NCBI GenBank assembly: GCA_007135895.1
Contig: SLHZ01000209.1
Span: 1 to 12,303, forward strand
Direction of reading: 5' to 3'
Source of the DNA: Balneolales bacterium
Lineage (GTDB): Bacteria; Bacteroidota; Rhodothermia; Balneolales; Natronogracilivirgulaceae
DNA: 12,303 bases
Shown here: piece by piece, positions 6,196-12,303 of the stretch
Numbering within the stretch: position 1 is the first letter of the stretch
Layout: the number at the start of each line of letters is the position of its first letter
Notes under the pieces: generated by a model
The model's input: only the letters and a program-made list of their open reading frames with translations
Databases searched by the model: none
What the model was told of the DNA's origin: nothing
Translations under genes and position numbers: made by a program

Positions 6196-6206
6196 CTTCA
6201 CCCTGC

Positions 6207-7523
6207 TTAACGCTTCAGATTAACCGCTTCCATGAGCATGTCATCGGCCGTGGAGATGACCCTTGCATTGGACTGATAGGCCCGCTGCGAGGTGATCATT
6301 TCGGTGAATTCCTTGGCCAGGTCCACATTGGAGCCTTCCAGATTCCCCGAGTTGATACTTGTTTCAGCCAGTGACTCAGCCGATGTAATGAATAGCTCAC
6401 CGGCAGCAGAAGTCGGCCTGAAAAGACCACCGCCCAGCATGTCGAGGCCGTTGTCGTTCTGCACCTGCGCGATGGCAATCTGTGCCAGTGTCTGATTCTG
6501 ACCGTTATTGTAAATACCTACCAGCCGGCCTTCCCCGTCAATGGCCACATCCAGAAGCTGGCCCTGGCCGTATCCGTCCTGGGAAAGCACTTTGGCGGTG
6601 TTACTGCCGGCATATTGGGAGAAACCTACGCCCTGGTCTTCTTTTCCAAGATGAATGGTGAAATCCAGGATATCGGCTCCGTTGTCCGGGTCGAAATTTC
6701 CAATACTGAGTTCCGATGAAGCCGGGACATCCAGGACGCCCTGGGCGTCACACGTACCCAGCAGGTTGCCATCAGGACCAAATCGTACAAAACCATCGGT
6801 TCCATCAAGCGGAGGACCCGGTTGCGGGTCAAAGTCAGCAAACTTGATATCATAGCTCCACAGGTTTTGTGTATCGTCAGGATTGGCGGGGTCAACCGGC
6901 TGTTTTGTAAATTCAATCACCACGGAGTGGGCGTTGCCCAGACTGTCGTAGATCGTCGTACTCATCACACGGGAGGTTCCTTCATCGCCGGACAGGTTGC
7001 CGGTAATAACCACCTCACTGGTTTCCCTTGGCTGAAATACATTTTCAAAATCGACCCGGATATTATCAGTACGCCCGCCAGGCTGAACGTTGCCGTCACG
7101 GTCAGCGGTGTATCCCTGTACAAATCGTCCTCCCGGATCCACAAGGAACCCGTCCTTGTTGAATACAAAATTACCGGCCCTTGTAAGGTAGTTTTGCGCC
7201 TGGCCATGGACCAGGAAGTAGCCACGTCCGTCGATGGCCAGGTCCGTTCCCCTGCCGGTCGACTGCATCACCCCCTGGGAAAAATCCCGGTCAATAGAGG
7301 CAACCCGCACACCCAGTCCAACCTGGTTGTTGGTTTGCGGTGAGGATTCCCCCCCGGCATCCGCCCTGCCCAGACGCTGATTCATGAGTTCGGCAAAAGT
7401 GACCCTTGAAGCTTTAAAACCTGCCGTTTCCACATTGGCGATGTTATTGCCTATAACGTCCATCTTGGTTTGAAACGAACGCAAACCACTGACGCCTGAA
7501 TTTAATGCTCTGATTAATGCCAT
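6207..7523 (-). CDS. flgE: FlgE, flagellar hook protein
   Basis: FlgE polymerises into the hook, the flexible joint outside the cell. The 438-residue product has the axial-protein N-terminus MALIRALNSGVSGLRSFQTK with GNNIANVETAGFKASRVTF (25-43), the 'GRGTDLAIDGRGYFLV' block (about 91-106), and the C-terminal coiled heptad region 'GNLEGSNVDLAKEFTEMI..QRAYQSNARVI' (about 392-423). It is slightly longer than enteric FlgE (about 400). The middle contains the usual hook domain (TSEVVITGNLSG; then TIYDSLGNAHSVVIEFTK). The ATG is firmly placed by AAGGAGA (7530-7536) 6 nt upstream. It lies 82 bp after flgD and before the motA promoter-like gap; it is exported by the type III gate encoded in the same operon. 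Confidence 0.97.
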   Translation of the reverse strand: MALIRALNSGVSGLRSFQTKMDVIGNNIANVETAGFKASRVTFAELMNQRLGRADAGGESSPQTNNQVGLGVRVASIDRDFSQGVMQSTGRGTDLAIDGRGYFLVHGQAQNYLTRAGNFVFNKDGFLVDPGGRFVQGYTADRDGNVQPGGRTDNIRVDFENVFQPRETSEVVITGNLSGDEGTSRVMSTTIYDSLGNAHSVVIEFTKQPVDPANPDDTQNLWSYDIKFADFDPQPGPPLDGTDGFVRFGPDGNLLGTCDAQGVLDVPASSELSIGNFDPDNGADILDFTIHLGKEDQGVGFSQYAGSNTAKVLSQDGYGQGQLLDVAIDGEGRLVGIYNNGQNQTLAQIAIAQVQNDNGLDMLGGGLFRPTSAAGELFITSAESLAETSINSGNLEGSNVDLAKEFTEMITSQRAYQSNARVISTADDMLMEAVNLKR

Positions 7524-7541
7524 GACTTTTCTCCTTTATTT

Positions 7542-7574
7542 CAGCTGTTTACAGCTGTGTGTTCCGAATCGGAA
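7542..7574 (-). promoter_or_regulatory. Two small dyads in the flgE leader
   Basis: The 82-bp flgD-flgE gap holds TTCCG-ATT-CGGAA (7562-7574) followed by CAGCTGT-AA-ACAGCTG (7542-7557) as read on the transcribed strand, ending 5 nt before the flgE ribosome binding site. Either could fold as a hairpin in the RNA. There is no U-run, so they are not terminators. Their function is unknown and partly chance pairing is possible. Confidence 0.35.
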
Positions 7575-7605
7575 GCCTGTTTATGTTGTTTGCTAAAAAT
7601 CTGAT

Positions 7606-8286
7606 TTACAAGGGTATGCCCACTTCTTCCACATCCCCGATGGGAACCTGTACCCCATTGATCGTTAATTTGACACCTTCAGCGGAATATCTGACCCTGC
7701 TGACAATTCCCTCTACAAATGTAAGAGCGCCAATGGAAGCATCGCTTTCGTCCTTTGCTTCGATACGCACTTTGTACTGGCCGTCCGGCATACGCTGACC
7801 GTCATTATTGAGACCGTCCCAGGTCCAGCTGCGGGTATCCCCCGGTACATTGTGAAGGACTTCCCGCCGGACTTCACTGCCGCTTTCATTCGTGATGATG
7901 ATTTCAACTCTTGCCGCTGTCTGATTGAGTTTATAATGGATATCGGCCGTCTCAGCCGGCGAAAGCATCACCGAATCGGAAACCGCCTTGACATGCTTGC
8001 CGGTCAGTGAAGCGGCCAGGGAGTTGGTCAGTCCCATGCTCATGAGCTCCTGGCTGTAGTACAAGGCATTGATCCCCTGATTCAGATTAATCAACTGTTC
8101 CACTGAGTTAAATTGTGCCAGCTGGGAGGCGAACTCGGCTCCGTTCAGCGGATTGATGGGATCCTGATGCCGCATTTGTGCCACCAGCAACTGCAGGAAC
8201 TGCTGCTGACCCATCTCATTTCGCTTGGCTTGATTGCCCTGGTTGAAAGCCGAGCTTGTCTGATTGTTTATTTGATTAATATCCAT
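7606..8286 (-). CDS. flgD: FlgD, hook cap / hook assembly protein
   Basis: FlgD caps the growing hook and guides FlgE subunits into place. From the chosen start the product has 226 residues. The N-terminal FlgD signature is clear (QQQFLQLLVAQMRHQDPINP, then 'EFASQLAQFNSVEQL'), followed by an Ig/Tudor-like C-terminal region with 'YKLNQTAARVEIIITNESG', 'WTWDGLNNDGQRMPDGQYKV' and a closing 'VKLTINGVQVPIGDVEEV'. An upstream in-frame ATG at 8310 would add 8 residues, but it lies inside fliK and lacks a ribosome binding site, while AGAGGAG (8293-8299) is 6 nt before the ATG at 8286. I chose the latter. The start is 11 bp after the fliK stop. Confidence 0.95.
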   Translation of the reverse strand: MDINQINNQTSSAFNQGNQAKRNEMGQQQFLQLLVAQMRHQDPINPLNGAEFASQLAQFNSVEQLINLNQGINALYYSQELMSMGLTNSLAASLTGKHVKAVSDSVMLSPAETADIHYKLNQTAARVEIIITNESGSEVRREVLHNVPGDTRSWTWDGLNNDGQRMPDGQYKVRIEAKDESDASIGALTFVEGIVSRVRYSAEGVKLTINGVQVPIGDVEEVGIPL

Positions 8287-8292
8287 TTTATT

Positions 8293-8299
8293 CTCCTCT
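8293..8299 (-). promoter_or_regulatory. Ribosome binding site of flgD
   Basis: AGAGGAG ends 6 nt before the ATG at 8286 and partly overlaps the fliK stop codon. It decides the flgD start in favour of 8286 over the in-frame ATG at 8310, and fits coupled translation with fliK. Confidence 0.8.
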
Positions 8300-10571
8300 A
8301 AGCGGTCCATTCCATCTTATTGTAGCCAAAATCCCGCACAGGCTTCGGCACAATACTGTCTACAGCCTGCGGTTCCGTCTTGCCGGACCCATCGTGATTT
8401 TCCCTGTCTCCGGTTCTCGCCTTTTGATGCGATGAGTCTTCAAATAACGGAGTAAACTCATCCGAATCATCGCCGTCCATCTCCAATTCAATACGAATGC
8501 CGCACTCTTTTTCAAGATGTTGCCTGATATCATGGAGATGCTGGTGCAAAATCCGCGACAGTTCACTGCTGGAAGATCCGAGCCTGAGCTGCAGCACCCC
8601 GTCGGTTTCACGCATGGAGATACGAATTTCCCGGTTTCCTTCCATGGCAAAACGGTGATTCATCCAGCTGCCCGGCTTTTGCTGGGCCGATTTTCGGACA
8701 TGGTGTACTAACCGGTAGATATTCTGAAGAAACTCCTGTCTGATATCCGCGTTGGCTACCGGCATCAAGCTCATGCGCGATAAGGCCATCCGTTGTTCTT
8801 TCTCCTCAATCTCTTCTACTGATTCAGAAAAGTGAGACGCATGAAACTCTTCCAGTGCCGGCCAGGCTGGCGAAGCAGCATCCAGTGTGATACTCTCGAT
8901 TGTAAAACCAGCCGGAACAGGCGTTAATGCCGGTAATAGAACGGGGTTGGCCAGCACATTCTGCTGCACCTGCCGAACCGTACTCCCTGGCGTGGCATTC
9001 CGGTTTGCAGGTGAAACGGAGGGCTTACCATGATCGGCCATCCCTTGTTGTCCGGCTTGCATGTCACCGGCCATTTTTTCAGTTGCGATGACAGGAAAAC
9101 GGATATCCCGGAAAGGGTCAACCTGAGGATCCGCCGTGATCGGCAAATCAACTTTTTGTGACAAATCCGGGTCTTTCGATCTATCGTCTCCAGCCTCTCC
9201 TGCCAATGATCCATCATGATGGGAGAAAACCCCTTCCAGCCTCACCTGTTTCAAAACGGGGATTTTCGTATGATCACTTACTGCCTGATTCTTCCCATGG
9301 ATGTATCCGCCCTGACCGAATGGACGGTATGCCGCATTACCATCCGGCTTGCCTGTCCCGGTGGTTGCTTCCGAATTTGATGTTTCACTGATAATTGCCG
9401 GATTATCTGAAGTCCCGGCGGGCTGTTTGGCCTGATGGCCTTGTGTTATATCAGAGCGCTCTGTGGCGGTCTCAACCGGTATTTTGTTCTCTGTTACCGG
9501 CAAACTGGCCGTAGTGGTCGATCCGGCTTGAACCGTTGTAGCCTGCGATGTTGTCCCGCCCTGAGCTGAGCCGGTTTGCAGGGCACCAACCGGAGGTGTC
9601 AGGCTTTTCCCTGGCCCGGTTTGCACCGTTGAATTCGGCGGCATTGTTCCGGTGGCGTCTGATCCAGCCTGAACCGTTGCAGCCTGCGAAGTAGCCCCGC
9701 TTTCAGTTGATCCGGTTTGCAGCGTACCAGCCGGAGGCGTAACGCTTGCGCCTTGGCCAGTTTGTGCCGTTGCAGCCTGCGAAGTAGCCCCGCCCTGAGC
9801 TGAACCGGGTTGCAGCATACCAACCGGAGGCGTAACGGTTTCACCTAAACCAGCCTGAACCGTTGTACCCAGCGGAGCCGGCTGCAAAGAAATCCCGGGC
9901 GATGGATTCACTGCCGCGGGCAAGCCCTTTTGTGTTGAAAAAGATCCGCTTTGCTTCATTCTTTGGAGCTGACTCTTGGGTGCGGAGTCCGTCTCACCTG
10001 CTATCCCGTTTGCCAGGGTACCCGTTTGCAATGCTCCGGCTTGCATTACTCCCATTTGCAATACCAGTGCTTGCAGTGGCCCGGACCATGCATTCCCCAT
10101 CGGTGCCGCCGGGGCTTCTGCCCATAGCATACCCGGTGACCCGACCGGCACTCCGACCGGTGTTATCTGCCCTGTATCGACTGGTGAGCCGCCTCCCACC
10201 GGTACATCAGACGCCAGAATCTTCCCGGTTTCCGCATGGGATTCCTGCCACAGTGACGCCATCATAGGCATGAAAGGAGAATTTCCCTCCGCTGCAGATT
10301 TCATTTCAGAGAGCGGACTCTTCTCTATCTGTTTCTCTATCCGTGATGCGTTGTCACCAACCTCCCCGGTACCCGATTCGGTTTTTTTCGGATCGTTTTT
10401 TTCTCCTTTTTCATCATCAGGACAACCGGCTGTTTGGAACACATCAAAAAAAGATGACCCGCGGGGGGATTCTTCCCGGAGATCCCCGGTTGCCGCAACA
10501 GGAAGACCTTTGGTTGAAAGCAGAGGCTTCTCAGCGGCCTTATCTTGAGTCAATAGCTGCAAGAAACTCAT
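8298..10571 (-). CDS. fliK: FliK, hook-length control protein (long, repeat-containing)
   Basis: FliK is a secreted ruler that measures the hook and switches the export gate from hook to filament proteins through FlhB. The 757-residue product is much longer than enteric FliK (about 400). Most of it is low-complexity and Gly/Ser/Thr/Pro/Gln-rich with no recognisable fold. The C-terminal region (about 620-702) has the FliK C-domain character: 'HRFAMEGNREIRISMRETDG', 'LQLRLGSSSSELSRILHQHL' and 'IRQHLEKECGIRIELEMDG'. Residues about 246-354 form an internal repeat. The ATG is fixed by a perfect ribosome binding site, GGAGGTGAT (10575-10583), and overlaps the preceding stop as ATGA. Identity rests on the C-domain, composition and position between the motE-type gene and flgD, as in Bacillus. 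Confidence 0.9.
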   Translation of the reverse strand: MSFLQLLTQDKAAEKPLLSTKGLPVAATGDLREESPRGSSFFDVFQTAGCPDDEKGEKNDPKKTESGTGEVGDNASRIEKQIEKSPLSEMKSAAEGNSPFMPMMASLWQESHAETGKILASDVPVGGGSPVDTGQITPVGVPVGSPGMLWAEAPAAPMGNAWSGPLQALVLQMGVMQAGALQTGTLANGIAGETDSAPKSQLQRMKQSGSFSTQKGLPAAVNPSPGISLQPAPLGTTVQAGLGETVTPPVGMLQPGSAQGGATSQAATAQTGQGASVTPPAGTLQTGSTESGATSQAATVQAGSDATGTMPPNSTVQTGPGKSLTPPVGALQTGSAQGGTTSQATTVQAGSTTTASLPVTENKIPVETATERSDITQGHQAKQPAGTSDNPAIISETSNSEATTGTGKPDGNAAYRPFGQGGYIHGKNQAVSDHTKIPVLKQVRLEGVFSHHDGSLAGEAGDDRSKDPDLSQKVDLPITADPQVDPFRDIRFPVIATEKMAGDMQAGQQGMADHGKPSVSPANRNATPGSTVRQVQQNVLANPVLLPALTPVPAGFTIESITLDAASPAWPALEEFHASHFSESVEEIEEKEQRMALSRMSLMPVANADIRQEFLQNIYRLVHHVRKSAQQKPGSWMNHRFAMEGNREIRISMRETDGVLQLRLGSSSSELSRILHQHLHDIRQHLEKECGIRIELEMDGDDSDEFTPLFEDSSHQKARTGDRENHDGSGKTEPQAVDSIVPKPVRDFGYNKMEWTA
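9510..9836 (-). repeat. In-frame repeats inside fliK (93-bp and 141-bp spacing)
   Basis: Three copies of a unit starting [VL]TPP[VA]G.LQ and continuing with GS..GATSQA.T.Q.G begin at residues 246, 277 and 324 (bases 9836, 9743 and 9602). The first spacing is 93 bp (31 residues). The second is 141 bp (47 residues), which looks like the same unit plus a 16-residue insert echoing part of the unit. DNA identity between copies is high around GCCTGCGAAGTAGCCCCGC (plus strand, 9682 and 9775), pointing to recent duplication. All copies keep the frame, so copy-number changes would lengthen or shorten the ruler. Confidence 0.85.
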
Positions 10572-11131
10572 AACATCACCTCCGACATAAGATCCGCGGC
10601 TACCCTCGGATCCAGGGAACGCAAAAGCTTTTCCCGCTGAATGGTCCCACTGTGACGATACATACGAATGAGTTCGGAGCGTTTCATATTCCGGACAATA
10701 GGCGCCAGCTCTTCTTCGTCCAGGTTCAACAGACTTTTTATCCTCTCGGAAAACTCCTCATCCGGTATCCGGGGATCCTGCATCTCCTGAAGAATGGCAA
10801 CCGGTGAACCGTCAACCGGTAAAAATTCATCCATCTTCTCCCACTCTCTTATCTCCAGCAGAAGATCGGCATTGAGAACCTCCAGAGAATCAACCTTGTC
10901 CAACAGATCGCGATTCATAGCCTGAAGAGTATTGATTTCTTTTTTCATCAACTCATACTCCTCCTCTGAAAGGTGGCCCGGACTCCAGATATTTCCAACT
11001 GATTCATCCTCTTCCAGTTCCAGCATGGTCTCGAACTTTTCCTTGTTCACGATGGGATACAGGAAGAAAATGAGGAGAAAAACCCCCAAAAATGATCCAA
11101 TTATAATTCCAAGGATTTTCAAGACTTTCAT
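10568..11131 (-). CDS. MotE/YlxF-type membrane protein with MgtE-N-like C-terminus
   Basis: The 187-residue product has one N-terminal membrane helix (about 6-26), a coiled coil (about 54-98: EEEYELMKKEINTLQAMNRD and on), a short hinge, and a C-terminal helical domain (about 125-187) with 'LLNLDEEELAPIVRNMKRSE' and 'REKLLRSLDPRVAADLMSEV'. The latter resembles the MgtE N-terminal superhelical domain found in MotE/YlxF proteins. In Bacillus operons ylxF sits exactly here, between fliJ and fliK; in other bacteria MotE-type proteins stabilise MotC, so a stator-related role is likely. Similarity is judged by pattern, not by alignment. The start has AGGTAG 6 nt upstream and lies 5 bp after the fliJ stop. 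The 3' end overlaps fliK by 4 bp. Confidence 0.75.
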   Translation of the reverse strand: MKVLKILGIIIGSFLGVFLLIFFLYPIVNKEKFETMLELEEDESVGNIWSPGHLSEEEYELMKKEINTLQAMNRDLLDKVDSLEVLNADLLLEIREWEKMDEFLPVDGSPVAILQEMQDPRIPDEEFSERIKSLLNLDEEELAPIVRNMKRSELIRMYRHSGTIQREKLLRSLDPRVAADLMSEVML

Positions 11132-11136
11132 CTTGT

Positions 11137-11565
11137 CTACCTGCCAAAGAATTGAGCGGCTATTTCATCCATCCGGATTCGTTCCTTTCGCGACTCTTCC
11201 TTCATATAGGAGTGGTGTTCGCGTTCTTTTGCCTTTTCCAGAATATGGGTGTCGCGGTGTGCCTTGACCAGCTTGTTTCGTTCATTTTTTACCGCGACTT
11301 CTGCCTTTTCGATATCACGATCCAGTTTCTCCATCACCTGGTGAGTCTGCTCCAGGTGGGCATAGCTGTTGCGCAGTTTGTGAATGTCATAGACACGATG
11401 GCTGTCTTTCTGGGAAAGAAATTCCTCCAGGCCGGCAGCAATCTTGGTGCGCTGTTCCGATATATCCTGCTGGATGCGTATTTTTTCAGCCAGTTTCTGT
11501 TTCTGGATTTTTTCCCGGTGCTCACGTACATTCAAAACCGGTTGCAGAGAAAATTTGAATTTCAT
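11137..11565 (-). CDS. fliJ: FliJ, export apparatus stalk protein
   Basis: FliJ is a soluble coiled-coil rod that sits in the FliI hexamer and contacts FlhA. The 142 residues begin MKFKFSLQPVLNVREHREK, the usual FliJ opening ('F.F.L..VL..R...E'), and are almost wholly charged alpha-helical coiled coil (Lys/Glu/Gln/Arg-rich), at the normal family length of about 145. An in-frame TAG stands directly before the ATG, so the start cannot lie upstream. No Shine-Dalgarno sequence is visible; the leader is AT-rich. It follows fliI by 73 bp, in which I see nothing more. Confidence 0.9.
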   Translation of the reverse strand: MKFKFSLQPVLNVREHREKIQKQKLAEKIRIQQDISEQRTKIAAGLEEFLSQKDSHRVYDIHKLRNSYAHLEQTHQVMEKLDRDIEKAEVAVKNERNKLVKAHRDTHILEKAKEREHHSYMKEESRKERIRMDEIAAQFFGR

Positions 11566-11638
11566 CTATTTATTATTTTTGAATTCAAGCGGTCAGATGG
11601 AGCATTCATGGAAATAATCATGCGCCTGTGTGACCGGA

Positions 11639-12303
11639 TCAGGTGACGATTTCTCTCAGCCTGACCCACAGGTTGTCACTGAAGTCTGCCTCGTCCATAC
11701 CCTGCTTCAAAAATGATTCCAAACCCGGATTTTTTTTGATGGCATCATCAATTTTCGGATTGGATCCTTTCACGTACGCCCCAATATTGATCAGATCCTC
11801 GGCTTCACGGTACGTAGCCAGTATTTCTCGGGCCTTCATGGCGGTCGCCCGGTCTTCGGTGCTGATGATATGGGGCATGACCCGTGAAACGCTTTCCAGG
11901 ACATCAATGGCCGGATAGTGGTTTTTGTGTGCCAGTCGTCGTGAAAGCACGATATGGCCATCCAGAATGGAGCGGACGGCATCGGCTATGGGTTCGTTCA
12001 TATCGTCATTATCGACCAGAACCGCATAAAGGCCGGTAATGCTGCCCTCTCTTGTTTTTCCGGCTCGTTCAAGTAGCTTGGGGAGCATGGTGAATACACT
12101 GGGCGTGTATCCCTTGGTGGTAGGCGGTTCGCCGGAGGCCAGCCCTATTTCCCGCTGAGCCATGGCCACGCGGGTCACAGAGTCCATCATGAGCAGGACA
12201 TTTTTTCCTTTGTCACGGAAATATTCGGCAATAGCGGTAGCTGTGGAAGCTCCCTTGATACGGCTCATGGCCGCCATATCGGATGTAACGGCAACCACAA
12301 CCG
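11639..12303 (-). CDS. fliI: FliI, flagellar export ATPase (C-terminal part, cut by window edge)
   Basis: FliI is the F1-beta-like ATPase that powers and orders flagellar export. The window holds about 221 C-terminal residues; the Walker A region and N-terminus lie beyond 12303. The conserved core is clear: VVAVTSDMAAMSRIKGAST, then TATAIAEYFRDKGKNVLLMM with Walker B (VLLMMDS), 'REIGLASGEPPTTKGYTPSV', 'LLERAG', 'DDMNEPIADAVRSILDGHIV' and LSRRLAHKNHYPAIDVLESV. The reading frame is open to the edge; a GTG at 12298 is an internal valine, not a start. It is upstream of fliJ, as in most flagellar operons. Confidence 0.97.
   Translation of the reverse strand, partial: VVVAVTSDMAAMSRIKGASTATAIAEYFRDKGKNVLLMMDSVTRVAMAQREIGLASGEPPTTKGYTPSVFTMLPKLLERAGKTREGSITGLYAVLVDNDDMNEPIADAVRSILDGHIVLSRRLAHKNHYPAIDVLESVSRVMPHIISTEDRATAMKAREILATYREAEDLINIGAYVKGSNPKIDDAIKKNPGLESFLKQGMDEADFSDNLWVRLREIVT

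Larger units (their letters stand above)
5971..6206. other. 236-bp flgE-motA intergenic region
   Basis: This is the only gene-free stretch of note, and it sits where spirochaete operons carry flbD; no flbD-like ORF is present. It holds a dyad just after flgE (6182-6195), an AT-rich stretch (about 6110-6160) that is the likeliest place for an internal promoter, and the hairpin next to motA. I could not find a convincing -35/-10 pair for the housekeeping, sigma-28 or sigma-54 factors. Confidence 0.6.

Overview
The window is a stretch of one large flagellar operon, read entirely on the minus strand (from high to low coordinates). In transcription order it holds fliI (3' part only), fliJ, a motE/ylxF-type gene, fliK, flgD, flgE, motA, motB, fliL, fliM, fliN (FliY-like), fliO, fliP, fliQ and fliR (5' part only). 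Every gene but the motE-type one carries recognisable family motifs. The genes are tightly packed, with ATGA stop/start overlaps at motE-fliK, fliM-fliN, fliN-fliO and fliO-fliP. The only gene-free stretch of any size is 236 bp between flgE and motA.

The order fliI-fliJ-ylxF-fliK-flgD-flgE...fliL-fliM-fliN/Y-fliO-fliP-fliQ-fliR is the one known from the Bacillus fla/che operon. Having motA-motB between flgE and fliL is the spirochaete arrangement, but without the small flbD gene found there. The organism is therefore a flagellated bacterium with a Bacillus/spirochaete-type operon, not an enteric one. Good Shine-Dalgarno sequences precede fliQ, flgE, flgD and fliK, so ordinary SD-led initiation is in use. 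The very acidic FliN linker would fit a moderately halophilic lineage, perhaps in the FCB group, but that is a weak guess and phylum cannot be fixed from this window.

The genes work together as follows. FliI and FliJ are the export ATPase and its stalk. FliO, FliP, FliQ and FliR assemble the membrane export gate. FlgD and FlgE build the hook, and FliK measures it and switches export specificity. MotA and MotB are the stator, whose channel residues look more like the sodium (PomAB/MotPS) type. FliL and the MotE-like protein are expected to work at the stator. FliM and FliN form the switch ring.

I found no wholly new system. What stands out are divergences inside a familiar operon: (1) six 21-bp repeats across the motB-fliL junction, open in the fliL frame and able to encode a basic heptad-repeat extension of FliL; (2) FliP with Ile-Ile-Phe where the conserved Met-Met-Met gasket should be; (3) FliM without its N-terminal CheY-P-binding peptide; (4) a FliY-like FliN with a degenerate CheC-like half and a long acidic linker; (5) a 757-residue FliK with in-frame repeats; (6) a strong RNA hairpin abutting the motA start codon.
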